NCBI GenBank assembly: GCA_002395925.1
Contig: DGVM01000217.1
Span: forward strand, 1 to 6,803
DNA length: 6,803 nucleotides
Source of the DNA: Bacteroidales bacterium UBA4284
Lineage (GTDB): Bacteria > Bacteroidota > Bacteroidia > Bacteroidales > UBA932
Direction: 5' to 3'
Of the stretch, positions 1 to 5,565 are shown piece by piece. Positions within the stretch are counted from its first letter, which is position 1, and every line of letters begins with the position of its first letter. The position numbers were made by a program, and so were the translations under genes. The notes beneath the pieces are model-generated. The model saw nothing but the letters and a program-made list of their open reading frames with translations, made no database searches and had not been told where the DNA came from.

Positions 1-458
1 AAGCCCTCGGAGGTGACGAGCATATTGTAGACTCCCTTGGAGGAATGGGAGCGGGCGACCTTGAAAGAAGCATTTGAGGCCGAAGCGCAGAACTCCGCAG
101 TGAAGTTATACCTGCCGAAAAGATTGACGAAGAGTTCTTCGCCAAGGTCGGTCTTGACGGCTCGTCTGCCGTGGCGGCGGGGCTTGCCGTACCAGCCGAC
201 ATTGCGCCGGCCGAGAACGACGGCGCCTTTCAGCTGCTCCGGCACCTTTGCCGCGCTTACGGCAAAGACGCCTGCCTTGATCCCCTTAGACGAGAAATAC
301 TTGACGACGGAATCTATGAGTGCCTGAACTCCAGGCTCATCGGCATCCACGAATACAACCGCGGTGTGCACCTTCGAAAGGGGCACGAAACCTGTGGGCG
401 TCTTCGAGGCGTGAAGGCGGATCGACAGGTATCTGGCGGCTGAAACTAGTATGCTCAT
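1..458 (-). CDS. DUF6913-like uncharacterised protein (C-terminus cut by window edge)
   Basis: This reading frame opens with ATG at 456-458 and runs without a stop through 152 codons to the left edge, so its C-terminus is missing. The protein starts MSILVSAARYLSIRLHA. It then has a beta-alpha-beta-like stretch: a hydrophobic strand HTAVVFVDAD at about 31-40, a helix at about 42-55 and a strand GVFAVS at about 63-68. Later come VGWYGKP (86-92), the segment ELFVNLF (108-114) and ASASNASFKVAR (123-134). That order of motifs (W-Y-x-K-P, then a hydrophobic strand, then A-x-S-x-A-x-F-K/R-V/I) matches my memory of small Bacteroidales DUF6913 proteins of about 170-180 residues, so perhaps 20-30 residues are lost. 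No signal peptide or membrane segment is seen, so it is probably cytoplasmic. Its start overlaps the stop of the kinase gene by one base (TAATG), pointing to one transcript and coupled translation. The function is unknown. The reading frame is secure, the family name less so. Confidence 0.72.
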   Translation of the reverse strand, partial: MSILVSAARYLSIRLHASKTPTGFVPLSKVHTAVVFVDADEPGVQALIDSVVKYFSSKGIKAGVFAVSAAKVPEQLKGAVVLGRRNVGWYGKPRRHGRRAVKTDLGEELFVNLFGRYNFTAEFCASASNASFKVARSHSSKGVYNMLVTSEG

Positions 459-1456
459 TATTTGGTGTTGGCGGCTATGAGTTCGCGGATTTCCTGTTTG
501 GCGTCTCTCCAGCGTGGAATATCGATCTTGGTTCCGATAACCTCGACCACTTTGGCTGCGATGATGGAGCCTATCTCGCCGCAAACCTTCAGAGGCATGC
601 CGAGAGAGTGGGCATAAAGGAATCCGGCTGCGTAGGTGTCGCCTGCGCCGGTGGCATCGACGGGGTCGGCCGGCCATGGCTCGATGTGGTACTGCTCATC
701 GCCGGACTTCACGTACGAACCGTTCTTGCCAACCTTCACAATCGCTATCTTGCAGTGACGGGAGATCTCGTCCAGAGCGGACTGCGCGTCCGGGAGCTTG
801 GTGAATGCGCGGGCCTCGGTTTCGTTGGCAAAGACGATGTCGACGTAGCGGTCGACTATGTCGTGGAGGAAGGCTTCGTTACTTTCAACAACGTTGTAGG
901 ATGCCATGTCCAGGGAGATGATGCATCCGGCGGCGCGGGCAAGCTCTACTGCCTTCCGGATGACGGCCTGGTTCTGGACGAGATAGCCCTCGATATGGAA
1001 GTAGTCGTGGCCTTCGAAGTACTCCGGCTTAAGGTCGTCGGGGCCGAGGTCGAGGGCTGCACCCAGGTAGACGGCGAAAGTGCGCTCGGCATTGCCTCCG
1101 CTGACGAAGACCATCGAGCGGCCGCTGGACTTTTCGCTCTTGAGGAGCGTCGTCCTCACTCCGTACTGCTCCTGATCACTCTTGAAGAGCAGTCCGAGTT
1201 CGTCTTCGCCGATCTTGCCGATAAATGAAGACGGCATTCCGAAGATGGCAGTGCAGGTAATAGTGTTGGCTGCGCTGCCGCCGGCCACGTACTTGACGCC
1301 AAGCGGCTTGAGGGCCTGCCAGATGCGGTCGCCAGTCTCGCTGTCGACATGCTGCATGCTGCCTTTGGGGAGGTGGAACTTCTGAAGGAGAGAATCGTCC
1401 GGGAGGACTGCCAGAATGTCCGTCAGGGCATTACCGATACCGAGGATGGATTTCAT
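458..1456 (-). CDS. PfkB-family carbohydrate/nucleoside kinase, adenosine-kinase-like
   Basis: This is a cytoplasmic kinase of the ribokinase/PfkB fold, 332 residues, full length for the family. It transfers the ATP gamma-phosphate to a sugar or nucleoside hydroxyl. Motifs, numbered from the chosen start: GIGNALTD (6-13) with the usual substrate-contacting Asp13; GGSAANT (59-65), the first PfkB signature; RSMVFV and YLGAALDLGP in the lid/core region (113-138); VDIVFANETEA (205-215); and DATGAGD (267-273), the second signature, with anion-hole glycines and catalytic base Asp273. The GNALTD opening, the RSM.FV...YLGA block and the FANE motif resemble proteins annotated as adenosine kinase in Bacteroidales and alphaproteobacteria, but substrate cannot be settled from sequence because fructokinases and ribokinases share the fold. 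The reading frame extends to an ATG at 1477. I prefer the ATG at 1456 because the upstream one lies inside the -7 element (1475-1482) and because MKSILGIGNA fits the family N-terminus. The stop overlaps the start of the DUF6913-like gene. Confidence 0.9.
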   Translation of the reverse strand: MKSILGIGNALTDILAVLPDDSLLQKFHLPKGSMQHVDSETGDRIWQALKPLGVKYVAGGSAANTITCTAIFGMPSSFIGKIGEDELGLLFKSDQEQYGVRTTLLKSEKSSGRSMVFVSGGNAERTFAVYLGAALDLGPDDLKPEYFEGHDYFHIEGYLVQNQAVIRKAVELARAAGCIISLDMASYNVVESNEAFLHDIVDRYVDIVFANETEARAFTKLPDAQSALDEISRHCKIAIVKVGKNGSYVKSGDEQYHIEPWPADPVDATGAGDTYAAGFLYAHSLGMPLKVCGEIGSIIAAKVVEVIGTKIDIPRWRDAKQEIRELIAANTK

Positions 1457-1474
1457 ACGTTTGTCTGTTACATA

Positions 1475-1482
1475 CAAATTTA
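1475..1482 (-). promoter_or_regulatory. Bacteroidota -7 promoter element for the kinase gene
   Basis: Read on the minus strand this is TAAATTTG, an exact match to the Bacteroidota -7 consensus TAnnTTTG. It leaves 18 bases before the kinase ATG at 1456, so a short leader of roughly 11-14 bases is expected. I find no convincing TTTG -33 element 18-21 bases upstream. It overlaps the alternative upstream ATG (1475-1477), which argues against that start. Confidence 0.6.
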
Positions 1483-1495
1483 ATTAAAATATATG

Positions 1496-1503
1496 TATCT
1501 TTG
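1496..1503 (+). promoter_or_regulatory. Bacteroidota -7 promoter element for the YbhN-like gene, near-leaderless
   Basis: TATCTTTG matches the consensus TAnnTTTG exactly. Seven bases separate it from the ATG at 1511. Transcription in this group normally begins a few bases after the element, so the mRNA would have almost no leader. No clear TTTG is present at the expected -33 position (around 1472-1477). An in-frame ATG at 1493 lies upstream of the element and so would not be transcribed. Confidence 0.62.
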
Positions 1504-1510
1504 CCGACCT

Positions 1511-2509
1511 ATGGCAAAAAAAGCTCTTAAAATTCTGGAATACATCGCGCTGCTCGGAATCGCCGGCCTTCTGATATGGCTTGCGCTGCGCGGCATCGAC
1601 TGGAAAGTCTTCGTGGAGAACCTCCACACCGTAAAATGGTGGGGAGTCGGTCTGTCGGCACTCGCGTGCGTGATAGCGATCGCGATCAGGGCGGAGAGGT
1701 GGAAGGACATGCTCCTGCCGCTGGATCCTTCTACCAAGAGGATCACCGTATGGGATGCATCCAACGTGGGAAGTCTGAGCTATCTTGCCATTCCCGGAAG
1801 CGGCGAGTTCGTGCGCTGCGCAGGAGTCACCACCAAACTCGCTACTTACGACAAGGTATTCGGCACTACGATCATGGAGCGCACTTGGGATGTAGTGATG
1901 GTGATAGTCGTGACCGTTCTCGCCGTTATCTTCAAGAACGACGAGATAGGCAGCTTCATGCGTGAGTCCGTGCTTAAGCCGGCCGCCGGCCGTATGACCA
2001 CGCAGCTTTGGGTTATCCTTGGCGCAGCCGTGGTTGCCATAGGCGTTTTCATCTATCTTATTTTCAAGCTCCGCGACCGCAGCAAGTTCTTCGGTAAACT
2101 TGCCGGATGGATGGTCGGTATTCTCGACGGTTTCAAAACTTTCGGAGCAATCAGCCACAAGTGGCGTTTCATGGTCTACACTCTCGGCATCTGGTTCTTC
2201 TATGTGGCTATGTGCCAGTGTGTTTTCTGGGCGATGCCCGAACTCGGCGGGCTCACCTTTGGCGATGCACTCTTCATCTCGGCTATCGGCAACGTCGCAT
2301 CTCTGATTCCTGTTCCCGGAGGAATGGGCGCTTACCATTACATCATAGCCCTTGCCATGTCGCAGATCTACGGCTTTGGCTGGGAGACGGGAATTCTCTT
2401 TGCAACCCTTACACACGAAAGCCGCTCCCTGATGCTTGTCGTGCTGGGAGCGGTTTCGAGTGTGAATATGTCTCTGACGCGCAAGCGCGCCGCGAGTGCT
2501 GCCAATTAG
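1511..2509 (+). CDS. YbhN/UPF0104 flippase-like integral membrane protein (LPG-synthase TM family)
   Basis: This 332-residue inner-membrane protein belongs to the lysylphosphatidylglycerol-synthase transmembrane family (flippase-like, TIGR00374 type). Hydrophobic segments lie at about 8-27, 43-60, 125-141, 166-186, 218-240, 250-267, 272-289 and 293-320. Family hallmarks are RAERW (60-64), the block NVGSLSYLAIPGSGEFVR (85-102, the G-x-x-x-x-x-x-P-x-x-GE-x-x-R pattern), GTTIMERTWD (118-127), IPVPGGMGAYH (266-276) and ATLTHESRSL (298-307). It has no catalytic domain for lysyl transfer, so it is not MprF itself. Members are implicated in moving or handling lipids or lipid-linked intermediates, but this one's substrate is unknown. 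The frame could start at an ATG at 1493, but the -7 element at 1496-1503 makes the ATG at 1511 the credible start; its product MAKKALKILEYIALL also gives a normal N-terminal membrane anchor. The 3' end overlaps the convergent MFS gene by four bases. The short C-terminal tail is basic (RKR), as expected on the cytoplasmic side. Confidence 0.88.
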   Translation: MAKKALKILEYIALLGIAGLLIWLALRGIDWKVFVENLHTVKWWGVGLSALACVIAIAIRAERWKDMLLPLDPSTKRITVWDASNVGSLSYLAIPGSGEFVRCAGVTTKLATYDKVFGTTIMERTWDVVMVIVVTVLAVIFKNDEIGSFMRESVLKPAAGRMTTQLWVILGAAVVAIGVFIYLIFKLRDRSKFFGKLAGWMVGILDGFKTFGAISHKWRFMVYTLGIWFFYVAMCQCVFWAMPELGGLTFGDALFISAIGNVASLIPVPGGMGAYHYIIALAMSQIYGFGWETGILFATLTHESRSLMLVVLGAVSSVNMSLTRKRAASAAN

Positions 2510-4137
2510 TCCTGGATGCTGGGAAGCTCGAGGCCGAGATTGCGCTTGCGGTCGACAGCCTTGAGGTAGAGGCCGATGAGCATGGCCGCGACGCCCAGGC
2601 AGGCGAGCATCACAAGAGCCCAAGTGTAGTTGAGCTGGTCGGGCGCTGTTCCCGGAGCGTTGGTATGGGTCAGCACATTGCCGATGAGAATGGGGAAGAG
2701 CCACAGGCCGATATTCTGAATCCAGAAAATCAAAGCATAGGCGGAGCCGATGACCTTGGAGTCGACGAGTTTGGGTACTGACGGCCACAGGGCGGCGGGC
2801 ACGAGCGAGAAACTTGCGCCCAGCACGAGGATGGTCACATAAGCCACTATCGTGCCGCCGACAGCATTACCCTTGAAGAGGGGCAGGACGAAGGCGAAGG
2901 TCAGGTGGCATAAGACAAGCAGCAGCGAACCGATAAGAAGCATCGAGGCAGCCTTTCCCTTATGGTCGACATAGTTGCCGAGGATAGGGGTGATGGCGAC
3001 TGCGAGCAGCGGGAACACCGCGAAAATGGTCTCGGCCGTGCCGCGCTTGAATCCCATGTAGCAGTAGACAACCAGAGCGATGACCGCGATGGCCATGAGT
3101 CCGGCTTTGAGCTGTTTGTTGTTCTTTATGAAGTTGCTGGCAAATGAACAGACGGCGACAAGCAGCATAATCATGTACTGGACTATGGTCACTGTCTCTC
3201 CTGCCCAGAACGAACCGGCGGCCGGTGCAGTAAGAGTCAGGTTGCACTGAAGCATGTTCACTGCGTATTTCTGGAAGGGGAAGATGGCGGAGTAGTACAG
3301 TACGCACAGGAGAGCCACAAGCCAGAAGCCGAGGCTGGTGAGGATCTTGCCGATGTCCTTGATCTTGAAGGGGTCATCCTTCTCTTCCGCTTCTCCGGTC
3401 TGGCTGTCGAGTTTCTTGTCCATGAAGAAGTAGACGACAAACATGATAAGGGCGATACACAGAAGGACCACTCCGAAGGCGACCGAGCGGCTGACGTTGA
3501 CAGAGCCGCCGAGCTTTGCGAAGTAGGGTGAGAAGATCATACAGGTGGCGACTCCGAGGCGGGCGAGAGCCATCTCCGAACCCATCGCGAGGGCAGTTTC
3601 GCGGCCTTTGAACCACTTGACGATACCACGGCTTACCGTGATGCCGGCCATCTCACAGCCGCAGCCGAAGATCATGAAGCCCAGGGCTGCGAGTTTTGCG
3701 GAAGCGGGCATTCCCTGGTAGAAGGGGAGAACGTCGTCGATGAAGCCGATGCCGGTGTGCCAGTTGAGGTTATTGGTGAACCAGGTCTCCAAGCCCGAGC
3801 CGATGAATGCTTCGCTGATTGCGAAGTACTTGATAAAGCCGCCGATAAGCATCACGGTTCCTGACAGGACTGCGGTAAAGCGCACTCCCATCTTGTCGAG
3901 GATGATACCCGCAAATATCAGGAAAAAGACGAAGACATTGAGGAATGTCTCAGCTCCCTCCATCGTGCCGAAGGCCTTGGAGTCCCATCCTCTTGTGGAC
4001 TCCATCAGGTCCTTGATGGGGGAGAGGATGTCCATGAAAATGTACGAGCAGAACATTCCGAGGGCAAGAAGCAGCAGCGCTATCCAGCGCATGGCTGCCG
4101 AATCCCTCAAAGTTGGTTTAAGTAAGTTTTCAGACAT
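2506..4137 (-). CDS. MFS transporter, MFSD1-like (possible peptide carrier)
   Basis: This is a 543-residue polytopic inner-membrane transporter of the major facilitator superfamily. Helix 1 (16-36) includes MFCSYIFMDILSPI. The helix 2-3 loop carries LDKMGVRF (80-87), the MFS motif A. The second-half equivalent is NYVDHKGKAA (388-397). The segment LGASFSLVPAALWPSV (439-454) followed by GSAY and IQNIGLWLFPI (473-483) closely resembles, from memory, the corresponding C-terminal region of animal MFSD1, a lysosomal dipeptide uniporter. The N-terminal G/C-S-Y-x-x-x-D pattern fits too. I count about 14 hydrophobic segments. Two of these (about 314-335 and 345-361) appear inserted between helices 7 and 8, so the protein is longer than a typical 12-helix MFS member. 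A polar central loop (240-262) is rich in acidic and lysine residues. The start codon lies 10 bases after the yfcC stop, and a strong promoter match lies inside yfcC. The MFS assignment is firm; dipeptide transport is inference. Other substrates are possible. Confidence 0.87.
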   Translation of the reverse strand: MSENLLKPTLRDSAAMRWIALLLLALGMFCSYIFMDILSPIKDLMESTRGWDSKAFGTMEGAETFLNVFVFFLIFAGIILDKMGVRFTAVLSGTVMLIGGFIKYFAISEAFIGSGLETWFTNNLNWHTGIGFIDDVLPFYQGMPASAKLAALGFMIFGCGCEMAGITVSRGIVKWFKGRETALAMGSEMALARLGVATCMIFSPYFAKLGGSVNVSRSVAFGVVLLCIALIMFVVYFFMDKKLDSQTGEAEEKDDPFKIKDIGKILTSLGFWLVALLCVLYYSAIFPFQKYAVNMLQCNLTLTAPAAGSFWAGETVTIVQYMIMLLVAVCSFASNFIKNNKQLKAGLMAIAVIALVVYCYMGFKRGTAETIFAVFPLLAVAITPILGNYVDHKGKAASMLLIGSLLLVLCHLTFAFVLPLFKGNAVGGTIVAYVTILVLGASFSLVPAALWPSVPKLVDSKVIGSAYALIFWIQNIGLWLFPILIGNVLTHTNAPGTAPDQLNYTWALVMLACLGVAAMLIGLYLKAVDRKRNLGLELPSIQD

Positions 4138-4143
4138 ATTGCA

Positions 4144-4155
4144 GTTTTTAAAAAC
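4144..4155. repeat. 12-bp perfect AT-rich palindrome at the yfcC-MFS junction
   Basis: GTTTTTAAAAAC is a perfect palindrome covering the yfcC stop codon and lying six bases upstream of the MFS start. It is in the predicted MFS mRNA leader. With no loop it is unlikely to form a strong hairpin, and it could simply be the AT-rich leader that helps initiation in organisms lacking Shine-Dalgarno pairing. Confidence 0.4.
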
Positions 4156-5491
4156 CTTTTAATGGCAATATCACGGTAGGCAAAAGTAAGATAAATCCTG
4201 CCAGAATCAAAACCAAAACGTATTTCCAGATGAATTTCACCCACTTGGCGTAGGGGACTTTCGCCATAGCGAGAGCTGCCACAAGCACGCCGGAGGTCGG
4301 GGTGAGCATGTTTGTAAAGCCGTCGCCGAACTGGAATGCAAGAACGCAGGCCTGCCTGGACAGTCCGATCAGATCCGAGAACGGGGCCATGATCGGAATC
4401 GTTATCGCGGCCTTGGCGGTGGCACTCGGGATGAGCAGGTTGATAAGAGTCTGGCTGCCGTACATCACGCTGAGAGCTCCGACCTTTCCGCCGTCTCCAA
4501 GGCCCGATTCGAGCCCGTGCAGGATGCTGTCCATGATGTGGCCGTTCTGAAGGATGACCACCATCCCGGATGCAAGTCCGACAACCAGCGCGGCGGAGAA
4601 GATGTCCTTCGCCCCGGCGACGAACTCGCGGGAGATGCGCGAAGCCCCGAAGCCCGCCGCCACACCGCAGGCTATGCCCATCGCGAAGAACAGGGCGGCA
4701 ATCTCGGTGATATACCATTTCCAGACCGTGACTCCCACGATAAGGGCGATCATGGTCAGAAGCAGGATGACGAGCACGGTTATCTTACGGCCCTTCGGGA
4801 CTCCGTCGTCCGTGTCGGCATTCGCAGTCGCGTCGTCAGAGGTGGGGGCCGGCTTCTTTATCCTCGCCGAATAGACCAGGATGAAAACGATCAGGGCTGC
4901 CGTGAGCAGGGCCCAGCACAGTATGCGGTAGCCCATGCCGGAGAAAAGCGGAAGGCCCGCCATCTCCTGGGCGATTCCTACCGTGAACGGGTTGAGAAAA
5001 GCGCTCGAAAAGCCGATGTTGGCCGCCACATAGACTATCAGCAGGCCGGTAATGGCGTCAAAGCCCATCGAAACGACCAGCGGGACCACGATTCCCACGA
5101 AGGGAATGGTCTCTTCGCTCATTCCGAAAACGGCTCCGGCAAGCGAAAACAGCAGGGTGATCCCGACAAGGACCCAGCGTTCGCTTCCCCGTATCCTTTC
5201 GACGAAGCGCCTGATTCCGAACGAAACGGCGCCTGTCGAATTGAGTATCCAGAACGCTCCTCCTACAATCAGGATAAAGACTATGATACCGGCTTGCAGC
5301 TTGAACCCTTCGTAGAAGGCGCTGAATACCTGCCAGGTCTGCGGCACCGATTCGACTCTTTCGAAAGAAACCGTTCCGTCTTCTGCCGTCACATAGGCTC
5401 CACCCGGCACGAACCAGGTTGCCACGGCGCAGACGAGAATCAGCGCGAACAGAATGACGAAAGCGTCCGGAGTGCGTTTTTGAGTAGCCAT
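4148..5491 (-). CDS. YfcC/DcuC-family secondary transporter (amino acid or dicarboxylate)
   Basis: This 447-residue inner-membrane carrier is of the YfcC / C4-dicarboxylate anaerobic carrier family (ion transporter superfamily). It probably moves an amino acid or an organic anion, coupled to an ion or by exchange. Visible signatures: PGGAY after helix 1 (29-33); GMSEETIPF (123-131); ANIGFSSAFLNPFTVGIAQ (157-175), the first re-entrant hairpin region; NLLIPSATAKAAITIPIMAP (351-370); and FGDGFTNMLTPTSG (388-401), the second hairpin region. The two signature halves are related by the inverted repeat expected for this fold. They are separated by a charged cytoplasmic linker (about 209-236) with an acidic, low-complexity stretch (SDDATANADTDDG). 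It is somewhat shorter than E. coli YfcC (about 500 residues), but both conserved halves are present and it looks intact. The start MATQKRTPDAF leads directly into helix 1 (about 9-27). It precedes the MFS gene by 10 bases and diverges from dxs. The exact substrate cannot be read from the sequence. Confidence 0.87.
   Translation of the reverse strand: MATQKRTPDAFVILFALILVCAVATWFVPGGAYVTAEDGTVSFERVESVPQTWQVFSAFYEGFKLQAGIIVFILIVGGAFWILNSTGAVSFGIRRFVERIRGSERWVLVGITLLFSLAGAVFGMSEETIPFVGIVVPLVVSMGFDAITGLLIVYVAANIGFSSAFLNPFTVGIAQEMAGLPLFSGMGYRILCWALLTAALIVFILVYSARIKKPAPTSDDATANADTDDGVPKGRKITVLVILLLTMIALIVGVTVWKWYITEIAALFFAMGIACGVAAGFGASRISREFVAGAKDIFSAALVVGLASGMVVILQNGHIMDSILHGLESGLGDGGKVGALSVMYGSQTLINLLIPSATAKAAITIPIMAPFSDLIGLSRQACVLAFQFGDGFTNMLTPTSGVLVAALAMAKVPYAKWVKFIWKYVLVLILAGFILLLPTVILPLKGF
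4181..4211 (-). promoter_or_regulatory. Complete Bacteroidota-type promoter for the MFS gene, inside yfcC
   Basis: On the minus strand, TTTG (4208-4211), a 19-base spacer and TACTTTTG (4181-4188) match the full consensus TTTG-N19-TAnnTTTG. It lies within the last codons of yfcC and leaves 43 bases to the MFS start, giving a leader of roughly 35-40 bases. I found no other exact TAnnTTTG inside the coding parts of the window on a visual scan of both strands. It suggests that the MFS gene can be transcribed apart from yfcC. Confidence 0.6.
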
Positions 5492-5511
5492 GTGAGCAGT
5501 TTATCGGAGAA

Positions 5512-5543
5512 CTAATTTAAATCATATTTTACAAATTCACAAT
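5512..5543 (-). promoter_or_regulatory. Possible promoter for yfcC (imperfect)
   Basis: On the minus strand TAAATTAG (5512-5519) matches TAnnTTTG at five of six fixed positions, and ATTG (5540-5543) lies 20 bases upstream in the -33 position. This would give a leader of about 13-16 bases before the yfcC ATG at 5491. A rival, TGAATTTG (5532-5539), also has one mismatch but no -33 partner. Either could be wrong. Confidence 0.33.
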
Positions 5544-5550
5544 TTCATCG

Positions 5551-5558
5551 TATTTTTG
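5551..5558 (+). promoter_or_regulatory. Bacteroidota -7 promoter element for dxs, near-leaderless
   Basis: TATTTTTG is an exact TAnnTTTG match. Seven bases separate it from the dxs ATG at 5566, the same spacing as at the YbhN-like gene. A TTTT at 5527-5530, 20 bases upstream, is a three-of-four match to the -33 TTTG. The mRNA is predicted to be leaderless or nearly so. Confidence 0.63.
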
Positions 5559-5565
5559 CGTTCCG

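Noticed and set aside
320..1228. A 302-codon open frame on the plus strand opposite the kinase gene
   Set aside because: It mirrors the codon pattern of a clear PfkB kinase on the other strand, has no family motif and has no promoter. GC-rich third positions create such antisense frames.
1978..1993. GC-rich palindromic run (GCCGGCCGCCGGCC) as a regulatory or recombination site
   Set aside because: It is inside the flippase-like gene and encodes an ordinary P-A-A-G stretch; GC-rich codons explain it.
1484..2788. A 434-codon minus-strand frame across the flippase-like gene and the end of the MFS gene
   Set aside because: The product is rich in His, Arg and Ser with no membrane or domain pattern, and it lies over two well-supported genes. 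It is an antisense shadow.
4144..4155. The palindrome at the yfcC-MFS junction as an intrinsic terminator
   Set aside because: It has no loop and no GC-rich stem, and lies inside the last codons of yfcC just before the next start. It does not have the structure of an intrinsic terminator.
4517..5515. A 332-codon plus-strand frame opposite yfcC
   Set aside because: It is highly charged, low-complexity translation with many DxD, RxxR and G runs, opposite a clear transporter gene.
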